This document shows, piece by piece, positions 1 through 8,845 of a stretch of 54,719 bases of DNA; position 1 is the stretch's first letter; each line of letters starts with the position of its first letter. Both the position numbers and the translations under genes were made by a program. The stretch spans positions 1 through 54,719 of the forward strand of contig JANQGX010000041.1 of NCBI GenBank assembly GCA_028282885.1, written 5' to 3'. A model generated the notes under the pieces. It was not told the DNA's origin. It made no database searches and worked only from the letters and a program-made list of their open reading frames with translations. The DNA comes from SAR324 cluster bacterium. Lineage in GTDB: Bacteria > SAR324 > XYD2-FULL-50-16.

Positions 1-136
1 TTTATCAACATATTGCGCTGTATCTAGCTATTTTATTTGTCTTTTTAACTTACCTTCATTCTTTTCTAAAGCCTTACCCACACAATTTTGGTGCACCCCT
101 TTTATAATCAGTAAACGATTAACACTCGCGGTCCTG

Positions 137-994
137 TTGATCACTATACTTTGCGGTGAGCGGATTCGGGCCGAGCAAAACATATCAATTGAACCGGTCA
201 GTCCCGAAGAGCATTGCGATTGTACACCTGAAGCAAGCGATGATTCGATACCTTTTTTAAGTACCTTGAAACCCTACAAGCCTATCTATCTGGTCAATAC
301 CTGGTTTTTAGATGATGAAGGCAGTGATCAGGGCTTTCTCGATCAGGAATGGTTAATCCAGTTCAGTTTCAAACGTCAGATTTTCTTGAATGTTTTTTTT
401 GCGTACTCACATCGCGCATTTTGGCAGATCTACGATCAGGATAATTCCCGACCGTTCAGGGAGCACAACTATAATCCGGAGTTGTTTTTGGAGTGGTATG
501 ATCTCTGGAGCCTTGATTATTTACGATTCGGATTAACCGAGCACGAGTCCAATGGAGAAAGACAGCATTACACAGACACAGCCGAACCGATAAATCGTTC
601 ACGAACCTGGAACAGGACCTACATTTTCGTGCATCAGTCCATGGGCGAGTACGCAAACATAGGCGTAAAATTATGGACTGTCACCGACAGTGATGACCCG
701 GATGACGGATCATTTGTTATCGACAACAGGGATATCCAACAGTATTACGGCAGTGGTGAACTGACTCTGGAGATCGGAACCTCTCCCTTGATGATGTCAA
801 TCTTATTACGCCGGGGTTGGATGGATAGGACTGAAACCATCCAAGTGGACGGGCGTTTTCCATTGCATTGGTTGATCGGTGGGAAGGATACGGGACTCGA
901 TCTCTTTCTGCAGGCTTTTTCGGGGTATGGTGACAGCCTGATCGATTACAACAGAAAAATTAGCCGGGCATCCTTTGGTTTTCATTTTAGGTAA
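137..994 (+). CDS. pldA: Outer-membrane phospholipase A1 (OMPLA/PldA-like)
   Basis: OMPLA hydrolyses phospholipids that reach the outer leaflet of the outer membrane, acting as a Ca-dependent dimeric 12-strand barrel. The protein shows the family signatures: YSHRAFWQIYD followed by SRPFREHNYNPELF, then the catalytic segment HESNG (His and Ser of the His-Ser-Asn triad) and SRTWNR carrying the Asn. The C-terminus ends in Phe-x-Phe-Arg, close to a barrel end signal. The start is unsettled. The frame is open to the left edge of the window without an ATG. The given TTG lies inside what reads as a signal peptide (K-R-L-T-L-A-V-L-L-I-T-I-L from about 113), so the true start is probably upstream at a non-ATG codon. 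Length is about that of mature E. coli PldA. The identification is firm; the N-terminus is not. Confidence 0.88.
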   Translation: MITILCGERIRAEQNISIEPVSPEEHCDCTPEASDDSIPFLSTLKPYKPIYLVNTWFLDDEGSDQGFLDQEWLIQFSFKRQIFLNVFFAYSHRAFWQIYDQDNSRPFREHNYNPELFLEWYDLWSLDYLRFGLTEHESNGERQHYTDTAEPINRSRTWNRTYIFVHQSMGEYANIGVKLWTVTDSDDPDDGSFVIDNRDIQQYYGSGELTLEIGTSPLMMSILLRRGWMDRTETIQVDGRFPLHWLIGGKDTGLDLFLQAFSGYGDSLIDYNRKISRASFGFHFR

Positions 995-1061
995 TCTTGA
1001 AACTTAATCTCCCATTACTGATGGGGAGTCTGTTTATCGGGATTATCAATCAGGAGAGTAT

Positions 1062-1634
1062 ATGCATAAGCAACTCGTTGTCATCTTTTTCAGCATCATA
1101 TTCATTGTATTACCCTTAACCACGCTGATGGCAGCCAATAGCCAGACTCTGGTCATCGGTTTTGGCCTGGGGAACTATAACTTTGAGGATGAGAATCTGA
1201 AGGAGATTGAAAACCTCTTATATGGTTCTGAGTTTATCGAATGGTATCTTTTCGACAACGTTGGGTTTGGCCTTCGGACCCACAAGTTTTACAAAACCGG
1301 CTCTTCGGATGATGAAGAATTCATGATGGTGAATGCAAATTTCACTGTCAATTGGGTATTTATGGGAAGCGATAGCGATTTCAGAGCGGGTCTTTATGTC
1401 GGATATGGCCCGGGTAGCGTAACCTATAAAAATACTGACACCGGCATCGATATCGCTGAAGCCGCTGATACAAACTCCCACGGAGTTTTCTGCGACTGGG
1501 GAGGGGAAACCTTCGGGTTACGACTCGGTTATCATCAGGTCATCTCAAGTTTTGAATACGAGGATGGTGATGTCAGCGGCACCGTTAACGGCACCGGAAA
1601 CAGCCTGGATCTTGGTGCCAGGCTCTCATTTTAG
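1062..1634 (+). CDS. Small exported outer-membrane beta-barrel protein, function unknown
   Basis: 190 residues beginning with a clear Sec signal peptide (Lys, then a long hydrophobic run ending LMAANS). The rest alternates polar and aromatic/hydrophobic residues in short strands with Gly/Asp-rich turns, and the last residue is Phe (LGARLSF), the usual barrel C-terminal signature. An AGGAGA ribosome site lies 6 bases before the ATG. It follows pldA by 67 bases on the same strand and may share its transcript. No family is recognised with confidence; it resembles 8-strand OmpA/OmpW-like porin-sized proteins in general architecture only. Confidence 0.65.
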   Translation: MHKQLVVIFFSIIFIVLPLTTLMAANSQTLVIGFGLGNYNFEDENLKEIENLLYGSEFIEWYLFDNVGFGLRTHKFYKTGSSDDEEFMMVNANFTVNWVFMGSDSDFRAGLYVGYGPGSVTYKNTDTGIDIAEAADTNSHGVFCDWGGETFGLRLGYHQVISSFEYEDGDVSGTVNGTGNSLDLGARLSF

Positions 1635-1790
1635 TCACATGCCGGAATCGATTATCTCGATTTGTGGTCTTCCCGGAGCACATCCCCCTCACCCCGCATT
1701 TCAGCATGAATGTTGTCGACTCTTCAATCATTCGACTTCCCCCAATTTACTTGAGCCGGAACCTGTTCAAGTTGTGAGGCTGATAAATCT

Positions 1791-1916
1791 TCATGAATCA
1801 AAAAGTCGTTCGGTATTGCCATAGGCAATCTGTTTAGCAATATCTGCGGAGAGCTGTCTCAGCCCGTTTCTATCAAACTCGTTTAGGAATCCGGATTGAG
1901 CCTCAAATGGGAAAAC
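1791..1916 (-). pseudogene. Possible C-terminal relic of an amidohydrolase
   Basis: Reading the minus strand, about 41 codons end in a TGA and encode a stretch resembling the end of TIM-barrel metal-dependent amidohydrolases: PFEAQSGFLNEF, then a helix, then KQIAYGNTERLF, like the family's terminal 'ILYGNAxRLL'. There is no start codon and no upstream domain. The plus-strand space 1635-2009 otherwise holds no gene. This is a by-eye resemblance over a short stretch. Confidence 0.35.
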
Positions 1917-1930
1917 AATCAAAAAAAAGA

Positions 1931-1973
1931 TTGACGCGTAAAGAAAATAATAGTAGGTTTCTTTACGCGTAAA
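1931..1973. promoter_or_regulatory. Double palindromic operator upstream of the MarR gene
   Basis: Two copies of the dyad TTKACGCGTAAA sit at 1931-1942 (one mismatch) and 1962-1973 (perfect 12-bp palindrome), 31 bp centre to centre, about three helical turns. They are arranged so that 1934-1946 and 1958-1970 also form a perfect 13-bp inverted repeat with an 11-bp spacer. The element ends about 37 bp before the marR start, which suggests autoregulation by the MarR dimer. Binding is inferred. Confidence 0.6.
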
Positions 1974-2009
1974 GCAAATATCTCAAAAGACAAAACAAGA
2001 GAAAAAAAG

Positions 2010-2489
2010 ATGGATTACCGGCGCTTCAGGAAGATATTTGATGATCGGGGATTGGACATATTAAGGATCATCACCGAGATCCGCATCTTCTATATTAGGT
2101 TTACCAAGAAATTCAATAAGTACTTTCATCAAAAAGGGCATGATTTGACTGTTGATCAGTGGCGGATACTTCGCTGGCTGCTGGTTTCCGACAAAGAGAC
2201 CCTGAGCAATATCACCAAAATACTGGATGATGACCTGGGAGCTGTTTGCAGAAGGGTATCCCGCATGGAAGACAATGGGTATATCGAACGTATTGAAGAT
2301 CCGGCGGATCGACGACAGCGATTTATCGCTCTGACGAAAAAAACAAAGGACTCACAGGACAAGTTTATTCGCTTATCCGCGAAATTGGTACGCCACCTTT
2401 TCAGCAATTTCTCCGATGAAGAGATGAAGCAGTTTATTCACCTTCTCGACCGTCTAGCCAGCAACCTGGAAAGTTTTGAAATTGAGTGA
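2010..2489 (+). CDS. MarR family transcriptional regulator
   Basis: 159 residues with the MarR winged-helix layout: N-terminal dimerisation helix, DLTVDQWRILRWLL leading into the helix-turn-helix (ETLSNITKIL then the recognition helix with CRRVSRMEDNGYI) and the wing DPADRRQRFIALT. MarR proteins are ligand- or redox-released dimeric repressors. A pair of palindromes lies just upstream, and a TRAP transporter begins 170 bp downstream on the same strand, so it may control its own gene and the transporter. Start ATG 2010 follows an A-rich AGAGAAAAAAAG stretch. Ligand unknown. Confidence 0.88.
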   Translation: MDYRRFRKIFDDRGLDILRIITEIRIFYIRFTKKFNKYFHQKGHDLTVDQWRILRWLLVSDKETLSNITKILDDDLGAVCRRVSRMEDNGYIERIEDPADRRQRFIALTKKTKDSQDKFIRLSAKLVRHLFSNFSDEEMKQFIHLLDRLASNLESFEIE

Positions 2490-2659
2490 ACCCGATTAGG
2501 TCTTTAGTTGATTTATTATACATTTTTTTCATCTCTCACCATTGGTAAGTTTGAGATTTCGCAGAAACTGCTGTTTCGGAAAGGTGATTATTAATTGTGA
2601 GACTTTTGTTTAACAGATAAATCAGTCCTCTTTACAACAATCCCAACACGGAGAAAAAA

Positions 2660-3685
2660 ATGAAAAAAATTTCAATCATGACTGCAATAGGGATTCTGTT
2701 TGGAAGTTTAATGCTGAGCTCTTCAGCCTATGCCCTGAATCTAAGATTCAACGTGTTATTCTCTCCCAAACATCCGCTTTGCAGGGAGGGATTTGTACCC
2801 TGGACAAAAGAAGTGAAAAAAGTAACGGACGGAAGGGTTAAAGTCACCATGTTTTACTCAAACGCCCTCTTCAAACCAAAACAGGCCTATGATTCCATCA
2901 CTTCACGCGCGGCGGACATGGGAATTATTGTGGCAGTCTATCAGCGTAATCGTAGAATCCTTAACAATGTTATGGATCTCCCCTTGGTAGCTGGCGAGAA
3001 GGCGGTTGTAAACAGCATTGTTCTGCAGGAGTTGTTTCAAACCACACCGGAAATGCAGCAAGAGCTTGAAGATGTTAAGATATTATGGGCTTATATGAAT
3101 CCCGCTTTCCAACTTCATTTTACCAAAAAGAGAGTTGAATCACTTGCTGATTTGAAGAACCTTGTGGTCAGCGCGGGTGGTCAGACCCAATCCCGGATTG
3201 TTGAATCCCTGGGAGCCTCCGTGGAAGCCATGCCCATGACAGAAGTATACCTGGCTATGCAAAAGGGAGTCATCGAAGGCTGTTTTTTGCCCTACGCGCC
3301 GCTTCGCACACAAAAAATTGCCAACCTGCTCAACCATCATACGGATGCCAACCTGATGGCCACCAGCTTTTTCATCGGTATCAATAAGAGCGTTTGGGCC
3401 AAGATCTCTCCGGAAGATCAGAAGGCGATCGAACGTATCAGTGGCATGGCTGCTTCTCGAAAAATGGGTGAGATTTTTGACAGGGGGCAGGCCAGGGATA
3501 CGAAATGGATGGCAAAAAAGGGTGACACCTTTTACAAGCTTACATCCAGTCAAAAAGCGGAATGGGCAGAAATGATCAAGCCTATACGCTATGAGTGGAT
3601 TAATGATGCTAAAAACAAGGGATATTCAAATCCCGAAGCGTTGCTGACAAGAGCTTTAAAATTAATGGAAGAAAAGAGCAAGTAG
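2660..3685 (+). CDS. dctP: TRAP transporter solute-binding protein (DctP family)
   Basis: 341-residue periplasmic binding protein that captures a solute (usually a carboxylate or sugar acid) and delivers it to the DctQM membrane unit. It has a Sec signal peptide (KKISIMTAIG..SSAYALN), then the DctP pattern FSPKHPLCREGFVPWTKEV, a central substrate region with LVVSAGGQTQSRIVESLGA, and EVYLAMQKGVIEGCFLP, the family's conserved 'E.y.Alq.GviDG' helix. The length is normal. A GGAG ribosome site precedes the ATG. The fused QM gene follows 56 bp downstream. Substrate cannot be told from sequence. Confidence 0.92.
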   Translation: MKKISIMTAIGILFGSLMLSSSAYALNLRFNVLFSPKHPLCREGFVPWTKEVKKVTDGRVKVTMFYSNALFKPKQAYDSITSRAADMGIIVAVYQRNRRILNNVMDLPLVAGEKAVVNSIVLQELFQTTPEMQQELEDVKILWAYMNPAFQLHFTKKRVESLADLKNLVVSAGGQTQSRIVESLGASVEAMPMTEVYLAMQKGVIEGCFLPYAPLRTQKIANLLNHHTDANLMATSFFIGINKSVWAKISPEDQKAIERISGMAASRKMGEIFDRGQARDTKWMAKKGDTFYKLTSSQKAEWAEMIKPIRYEWINDAKNKGYSNPEALLTRALKLMEEKSK

Positions 3686-3741
3686 AGTAAATAACCGGGA
3701 AAGGGCCGTTAGTGTGGAAATGGCGCTTATGAAAGCCAACA

Positions 3742-5646
3742 ATGGGGTACTTAATGAGTCTTGAAAGCTTAGCTGTTCGAATAGAACAAAGAGTCGAACC
3801 GATTGCCAAAAAACTGAACGCTGCCGGTGCCTGCACCGGTTTGATTATGGTAGTTCTGGTAACTCTTCACGTGTTAAGTCGGGCGATCTTCAGAAAACCG
3901 TTAATGGGCACTGTCGAATTGGAAGAGTTGATGATAGTGATTCTGGTTTTCTGTGGCATGGCCTATACGCAAATCAAAGGAAATCATATTTCGGTTGATT
4001 TCCTGATTCTACGCTTCTCCGAGGGGGTTCGTAACCTGATCGCCATCTTCACCTCCGTGATCACCTTCTGCCTGCTGCTGGCATTATCATGGCAGAGTGT
4101 GGTTCTGTCATTGACCTATCTGGATGAAGGTCAGGCTACCTTTCAACTGCAGATCCCCTTGTTTTGGGTACTGTGGATTATCGCCATTGGTTTCTTTTTG
4201 TTCGGCCTGCATGTCCTGACCGATCTGTTGAAACAGATTTCAAAGGCTCTGACGCAGGATCGTCGGACAGGTGCTGTAATCAGTCTGGCATTAGGGATTG
4301 GATTGGTCATTTTGCCCTTTATTTTCAGTTGGTTTGAGTTTGAGCTAGAGATTGAGTACGGCCAGTACCTGGCGATTATTTTCCTGCTTATCTTCCTTTT
4401 TTCCGGAATGTTGATAGGGCCCGCCCTCGCCTTCCTGGGATATTTGGGAATGGCTTCATTGTTTGGTCCGGGCGCGGGATTGGGATTGTTCAAAACCGTT
4501 CCTTACTCCATGACGGCTGCCTACAGCCTTTGCGTGATTCCGTTTTTTATTCTAATGGGAGAGTTATGCTTTCAGGCTGGGTTAAGTGAAAAACTGTATG
4601 CTGCGGCTTATAAATGGGTTGGGCATTTCAGGGGTGGCCTTTCCATGGCTACCGTGCTGGCTTGTGGCGCCTTTTCAGCGGTCAGCGGCTCCTCTCTGGC
4701 TACTGCTGCAACGCTCGGTGCTGTCTCCTTACCCGAGATGAAGCGGTATAAATATGCCGACACCCTGGCAACCGGATCCATTGCAGCCGGGGGCACTATT
4801 GGAATTCTCATCCCCCCAAGTGTCGTTTTGATAATTTATGGGATTCTGGTTGAAGTATCCATCGCTGAGCTCTTTTTTGCCGGCATCATTCCGGGTTTGA
4901 TATCATTGCTCTATTATGTCATTGCCATCGTGGTCTGGACCCGTATCGATCCAAAAGTCGGACCTCCGGGGCCCAGGACTCGCTTTCGCGAGAAAGTAAC
5001 CTCGCTGAAAGACACCTGGGAAGTGATTTGCCTCTTCCTCCTGATCATGGGCGGGATCTATGGTGGATTGTTTACGCCTACAGAAGCGGGAGCTATCGGT
5101 GCTACAGGCGCACTCCTGGTTGGTCTGTTGCGTCGGAGAATCAAAGGGCAGAATCTGTACGAATCCCTGTTGGCGACCGGACGTACCACTTCCATGGCAT
5201 TTCTCGTGGTAATCGGAACAGCCATTTACGGATATTTTTTAACCTCGACTCAACTCCCGATGGAGCTGGCTAATTTTACCGTAGAGCTGGATGTCCCTCC
5301 CTTCGTGATCATCATGGCGATTATAATGATCTGTTTCGGTCTGGGGTGCATCATGGGGACCCTGCCTTTGATATTTATTACGGTTCCCATATTTGCACCG
5401 GTTGTGGAAACCCTGGGTTATGATCTGATCTGGTTTGGTGTCATTGTTGTGGTCATATCCGAAATCGGTATGATAACGCCGCCAGTAGGAATCAATGTCT
5501 ATATCATGAAAGGAATCGCCAAGGATGTTCCGCTTGCTACTGTCTTTAAGGGAATTTTTCCCTTCCTCCTGGCAGATTTCGCCCGCTTGATTACCCTGAT
5601 AGCCTTTCCCTGGCTCACCCTGTTTTTGCCAACCCTGTTACGTTAG
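3742..5646 (+). CDS. dctQM: TRAP transporter fused permease (DctQ-DctM)
   Basis: A 634-residue inner-membrane protein joining the small 4-helix DctQ domain (about residues 1-170, with the typical VELEELMIVILVFCGMAYTQIKGNHISVD) to the large DctM domain (about 190-634). The DctM part shows FSGMLIGPALAFLGYLG, GAFSAVSGSSLATAATLG and the paired GTLPLIFITVPIFAPV and IGMITPPVGINVYIMKG motifs. With DctP it forms a Na+-driven TRAP uptake system. Fusion of Q and M is common in marine and anaerobic bacteria. An alternative start at 3754 (GGGG six bases upstream) is at least as likely as 3742. Confidence 0.92.
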   Translation: MGYLMSLESLAVRIEQRVEPIAKKLNAAGACTGLIMVVLVTLHVLSRAIFRKPLMGTVELEELMIVILVFCGMAYTQIKGNHISVDFLILRFSEGVRNLIAIFTSVITFCLLLALSWQSVVLSLTYLDEGQATFQLQIPLFWVLWIIAIGFFLFGLHVLTDLLKQISKALTQDRRTGAVISLALGIGLVILPFIFSWFEFELEIEYGQYLAIIFLLIFLFSGMLIGPALAFLGYLGMASLFGPGAGLGLFKTVPYSMTAAYSLCVIPFFILMGELCFQAGLSEKLYAAAYKWVGHFRGGLSMATVLACGAFSAVSGSSLATAATLGAVSLPEMKRYKYADTLATGSIAAGGTIGILIPPSVVLIIYGILVEVSIAELFFAGIIPGLISLLYYVIAIVVWTRIDPKVGPPGPRTRFREKVTSLKDTWEVICLFLLIMGGIYGGLFTPTEAGAIGATGALLVGLLRRRIKGQNLYESLLATGRTTSMAFLVVIGTAIYGYFLTSTQLPMELANFTVELDVPPFVIIMAIIMICFGLGCIMGTLPLIFITVPIFAPVVETLGYDLIWFGVIVVVISEIGMITPPVGINVYIMKGIAKDVPLATVFKGIFPFLLADFARLITLIAFPWLTLFLPTLLR

Positions 5647-5669
5647 ATCAAGGATCAATTAATGCTCTC

Positions 5670-5706
5670 TTTTTGACCTCTAAAAACTGCTTTTAAAGGT
5701 CAAAAA
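5670..5706 (+). terminator. Hairpin downstream of the TRAP operon
   Basis: TTTTTGACCT (5670-5679) pairs perfectly with AGGTCAAAAA (5697-5706); the loop contains a second small TAAAA/TTTTA pairing. A short CCTGA/TCAGG dyad with a T run follows (5708-5723). The stem is AT-rich, so terminator function is moderate at best, but it sits 24 bp after the dctQM stop. Confidence 0.4.
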
Positions 5707-5860
5707 CCCTGACTTTTTTCAGGTTGCAACTCCATTTGTCCGACTGCCAGGGGTCCCACTCACCTTTTACACCTTTTATTGTCACAACTCCAAATAGTCG
5801 GCGATCAGCCAGACGCATATCGAAAGCTTGATTTTCCGCTTTCTTTGTCCAGTTAATCGA
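5693..5860 (-). pseudogene. Possible gene relic (protein C-terminus)
   Basis: Minus-strand frame of about 55 codons with protein-like composition (WTKKAENQAFDMRLADRR, then GVVTIKGVKGEWDPWQSDKW, then a short tail to TAA). It is closed upstream by TGA at 5861-5863 and has no start or ribosome site. It may be the last part of a decayed exported protein; family not recognised. The rest of the 5647-6060 gap shows no gene. Confidence 0.25.
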
Positions 5861-6060
5861 TCAGGAAAAACCATTGATTCAGTCCCCACGAACCTTGTCC
5901 AATAGCAACAAAACAGACCGATCCGGCCCGACCTGGAAAAGCAGACGAGAACCGGATTCATGTACAGCTTGACATGATCGGGCTGAAAATATAGGATTCG
6001 ACGTTACCATTTATTTTTATAACATTTAACAAATCTCAAAACAGAAAAAGAGAGCGATCA

Positions 6061-6630
6061 ATGAAAAACGTCTTCCTTCGAGTAACAAAGCTAGTGCTGC
6101 TCCTCTTCGTTGCAGCAATGTTTACATCGTGCGCAAGTACCTATTATGTGCACAAAGAATCACCATCCGCGGTGGTCGACGTGAATCAATATCCAAGTTT
6201 TTATGTCGGGTGGTTGGATCTTCAAGATAAATACTGGGAAGAGTTCGGATATGAGAGCCTGAAAAGCTGGAAGGCTGTCATAGATGACCAGAATTATCAT
6301 GGAATTCAACCGTATATGAAAAAAAACTTTCCGAATAAAAACTTGATTTTCGCAGGACCGGAGGATTCCCAGTTCCCGGATAAAGGGGATCTGTATATCA
6401 AGTTTGATGTGACACGTATTGACAAGAATTGGAATGCAGTGACGGGCGGCTTTGACGATCTTTATGTCGACGTCAGTTTCATCGATATTAAATCAAAAGA
6501 AGAACTGTATTCAGCCAATATAAATACCACTTCCATGGGAATGGGACCGCAGGGGTGGACTTTTGAAGGCAGGTTGGGCTTTGCTGTCTACAACCTGTGC
6601 AGCTTTGTTTACGACAAGCTAAATGAGTAA
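6061..6630 (+). CDS. Lipoprotein of unknown function
   Basis: 189 residues with a lipoprotein signal peptide: KNVFLRVTKLVLLLFVAAM then lipobox FTSC, giving a lipidated Cys at about residue 24. The mature part is soluble-looking (PSFYVGWLDL, a predicted mixed alpha/beta fold, ending in a short helix FVYDKLNE). No family is recognised. It stands alone between the TRAP operon and the minus-strand arsR unit, with AAAGAGAG upstream and a GC-rich hairpin just after the stop. Confidence 0.6.
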   Translation: MKNVFLRVTKLVLLLFVAAMFTSCASTYYVHKESPSAVVDVNQYPSFYVGWLDLQDKYWEEFGYESLKSWKAVIDDQNYHGIQPYMKKNFPNKNLIFAGPEDSQFPDKGDLYIKFDVTRIDKNWNAVTGGFDDLYVDVSFIDIKSKEELYSANINTTSMGMGPQGWTFEGRLGFAVYNLCSFVYDKLNE

Positions 6631-6641
6631 CCACTTTCAAG

Positions 6642-6660
6642 CCCCGGATTCTGTCCGGGG
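6642..6660 (+). terminator. GC-rich hairpin after the lipoprotein gene
   Basis: CCCCGGA (6642-6648) and TCCGGGG (6654-6660) form a perfect 7-bp stem with a 5-nt loop, 11 bp after the stop codon. The following ATTTCC is only weakly U-rich. Confidence 0.5.
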
Positions 6661-6866
6661 ATTTCCTGGTGGGGACTCCCCGGATAGACGTTCCACCCGA
6701 CTCAACACACACGCGGTTAACCACGCCGTCTATACATTACCATATTTCCTGGTAGTCAACTTTCTTCAGCGGACGGCCTGCCAGTACCCCTGATTGTTCT
6801 TTGCCGGAACTCAAATCACCGGTTTTCACCTTCCAGTAACTTCTCCCTGTTTCCATGCAGATCTAT

Positions 6867-7946
6867 TCATATCAGACTGAAAATCTGATAACCAAACCCC
6901 ATTACCATTGCCCCACCCAAAGACAGTGCGATGTAAAGATAAAATACCGGTCTTCTGACAATACTGAACACCGCAATAGCAGCAGGAATACTGGTCATGG
7001 CCCCTGCCGTCATAAAACTCAGCACTGCTCCGACACCAAACCCGCTATTGAGTAAGCCGGACGCTACAGGTATGGCTGCGTATCCATTCAAATATGCGGG
7101 AACACCAACCAATGCGGCAATGGGAATGATAAAGGCACTTCCTGGATCCAACAAACTGCTGATGGTTTCCGGAGGCAGATATTCCACCATCAGGCTTTCG
7201 AGGGCAAAGGCGAAAACCAACCATTGGACCAGGAATATTGATGTATGAACAAACTCCTGCCTGAACATGGGGATCCTTTCCGCTTCCTGCCAGAATCGCC
7301 AACGTGCCGATCCCTCAACAACCGGTTTGCTGTCGCATCCGCAAGAAGAGGTTTGAGCTGTTTTCAAAGGATTGATGAAAAAGCCCGCTCTTTGAAAAAT
7401 CAGCGTTGTAAATCCTCCAAGCAACCCAATGCCTATGGTTGCCAAGGTCTTTGCGACGGCAAATTCCAATCCCAGTTCGGCCGCGGTCAAGACAAACATA
7501 TCGGGAGACATGACAGGTGATGCCAGCCAAAAGGCCATCACCGCGGAAAGGGGAACACCCGAAGCCAACAAAGCTGCGATCAGGGGAATGACACCGCAAG
7601 AGCAGAAGGGGCTCAACGCACCAAAAACAGACGCAAATATAATAACGGTCACCGCACGCCCTGAAAACACCCTGGCGATTATCTTGTCGGCACCGGCAGC
7701 CTTAAGATAAGCAGCAATCCCGACTGATATAAGAATAAAAGGTGCAATTGAGACCAAAGATGTACCGGTAAAGGCCAGACTCTTGATAAAATATTCGGGA
7801 ATTACCAGGGCAATCCCAAGAAAAACCCCCAAAATAAGAAGATTGGTTTGCCCTATCACCGCCTTGAAACGCTTAAGCAGGGTAACAAGAAATCTCCAAC
7901 TTGATTGTCGATTTTGAGAATCGATTGTTTTGATGATTTTTTCCAT
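6867..7946 (-). CDS. ArsP_1-type permease (metal/organoarsenical efflux family)
   Basis: A multi-helix inner-membrane permease of the PF03773 (ArsP_1/DUF318) type. It shows the repeated core motif SPFCSCGVIPLIAALLASGVP with its Cys-rich turn, PVMSPDMFVLTAAELG, and in the second half AFIIPIAALVGVPAYLNGYAAIPV. A cytoplasmic loop carries a Cys cluster (SSCGCDSKP) that could bind metal. It follows an arsR gene on the same strand, which points to arsenic or soft-metal efflux; a Cu/Zn-exporting subfamily is an alternative. Start: ATG at 7946 has GGAG seven bases upstream; the frame continues upstream to a TTG at 7988, but a candidate ArsR operator lies in that stretch. Confidence 0.8.
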   Translation of the reverse strand: MEKIIKTIDSQNRQSSWRFLVTLLKRFKAVIGQTNLLILGVFLGIALVIPEYFIKSLAFTGTSLVSIAPFILISVGIAAYLKAAGADKIIARVFSGRAVTVIIFASVFGALSPFCSCGVIPLIAALLASGVPLSAVMAFWLASPVMSPDMFVLTAAELGLEFAVAKTLATIGIGLLGGFTTLIFQRAGFFINPLKTAQTSSCGCDSKPVVEGSARWRFWQEAERIPMFRQEFVHTSIFLVQWLVFAFALESLMVEYLPPETISSLLDPGSAFIIPIAALVGVPAYLNGYAAIPVASGLLNSGFGVGAVLSFMTAGAMTSIPAAIAVFSIVRRPVFYLYIALSLGGAMVMGFGYQIFSLI

Positions 7947-7960
7947 CTTTAACTCCATAT

Positions 7961-7976
7961 TTCTAGAATTATCGAA
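7961..7976 (-). promoter_or_regulatory. Candidate ArsR operator between arsR and permease
   Basis: Minus-strand 16-mer TTCGATAATTCTAGAA, an imperfect dyad (TTC..GAA ends) placed between the arsR stop and the permease start. The same pattern occurs at 8372-8387, 43055-43070 and 43393-43408. Suggests an internal control point for the permease. Confidence 0.5.
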
Positions 7977-7994
7977 ATATAAAAACAAAAAAAG

Positions 7995-8285
7995 CTAGTC
8001 ATTTCCCTGGCAACAGCAATCAGTCAGGAAGGCGATCAACTCATTCATCGATTGATAATTTGTTTTGCATTTTAAAACAGTACTTTGCCTCTCCTGCACC
8101 ACAAGGTTTGCGCGAACCAGTTTGGCGATATGGTGTGAAAGGGTTGACCCGGGAATCTGGAGGCTTTTCTGGATTTCTCCAACTGCGGCACCATCATCAC
8201 CTGCTTTTACCAGGTAACGAAAAATCCTCAACCGCGTCTCTTTGCTCAACGCCTCCAAAGCTGTAGCTGCCTGTTGCATTTCCAT
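7995..8285 (-). CDS. arsR: ArsR/SmtB family metalloregulator
   Basis: A 96-residue winged-helix repressor: ALSKETRLRIFRYLV, then HTH with SLQIPGSTLSHHIAKLVRANLV and the wing QERQSTVLKCKTNY. The classic ELCVCDL metal motif in alpha-3 is absent; instead three consecutive Cys (DCCCQ) sit at the C-terminus, as in ArsR proteins whose As(III) site was built elsewhere. It heads a two-gene minus-strand unit with the permease; a TTGACA-17-TAAACT promoter and dyads lie upstream. Confidence 0.88.
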   Translation of the reverse strand: MEMQQAATALEALSKETRLRIFRYLVKAGDDGAAVGEIQKSLQIPGSTLSHHIAKLVRANLVVQERQSTVLKCKTNYQSMNELIAFLTDCCCQGND

Positions 8286-8309
8286 GAGTCTATCCTTTCG
8301 GTTGCGAGT

Positions 8310-8387
8310 ATTTGATTAATCATCAAATTCGACTCCAGTTTATTCATCCGACTTGATTTTGTCAACTATAATTCTAGAAATTTGGAA
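8310..8387 (-). promoter_or_regulatory. arsR promoter with two candidate operators
   Basis: On the minus strand TTGACA (8365-8360), a 17-bp spacer and TAAACT (8342-8337) form a good sigma70-type promoter. A perfect dyad ATTTGAT-TAATC-ATCAAAT (8310-8328) covers the expected transcription start, an ideal repressor position. A second site, TTCTAGAAATTTGGAA (8372-8387), lies just upstream of the -35. Confidence 0.6.
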
Positions 8388-8577
8388 ATATACTGTAATT
8401 CAAAATTTTTTACTACAGTCGTGATTTCAGGATTCAGTGGAGAACTCAATCATGTTATTTTAATGTATGTTTCTTTTATCAGCTCATTGCCTGATGGTAA
8501 TCATACACTATTATTGCTTGGCCATTGGAATGGATTAAAAGAACAGACTGGTTCAACTGGTGTTTGGATTCTTATTT

Positions 8578-8778
8578 GTGCGAAAGCTAATTATTACTCT
8601 TGCTGCCTTGGCGATAGTCTGCAGCGGCAGCCGTTTGTGGGCTGTCACCGAACCTAAGTGGTAAACGGGCTTGGGATGTTTTGATTTCCAGGTCCCTCAC
8701 CACCTTGGGTTCAACCATTATTATACCTACAATTTGGTGATCCCAACATTAGATCCAAACAATGGTCTGATGAAATAA
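8578..8778 (+). pseudogene. Possible relic of an exported protein
   Basis: A GTG at 8578 opens a signal-peptide-like frame (MRKLIITLAALAIVCSGS, then LWA) that stops at 8662. A neighbouring frame then encodes protein-like sequence (HHLGFNHYYTYN, then IPTLDPNNGLMK) ending at TAA 8776-8778. This looks like a short frameshifted remnant of a secreted or outer-membrane protein. No ribosome site. The rest of 8388-8845 shows nothing recognisable. Confidence 0.3.
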
Positions 8779-8845
8779 TTCGGACAGATGATTGTGGTTG
8801 AGAAGATCACTGGTCGTCATCTTGAAACCAAATCTCGGGAAAAAT

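Noticed and set aside
1552..1824. 90-codon plus-strand frame overlapping the barrel protein
   Set aside because: Overlaps the barrel gene in another frame and has Pro/His-rich, unprotein-like composition; the minus-strand relic explains part of it better.
8382..8657. 91-codon plus-strand frame upstream of mgsA
   Set aside because: No ribosome site and it begins within the arsR operator region; composition not convincing. The signal-peptide-like relic in another frame is more plausible.
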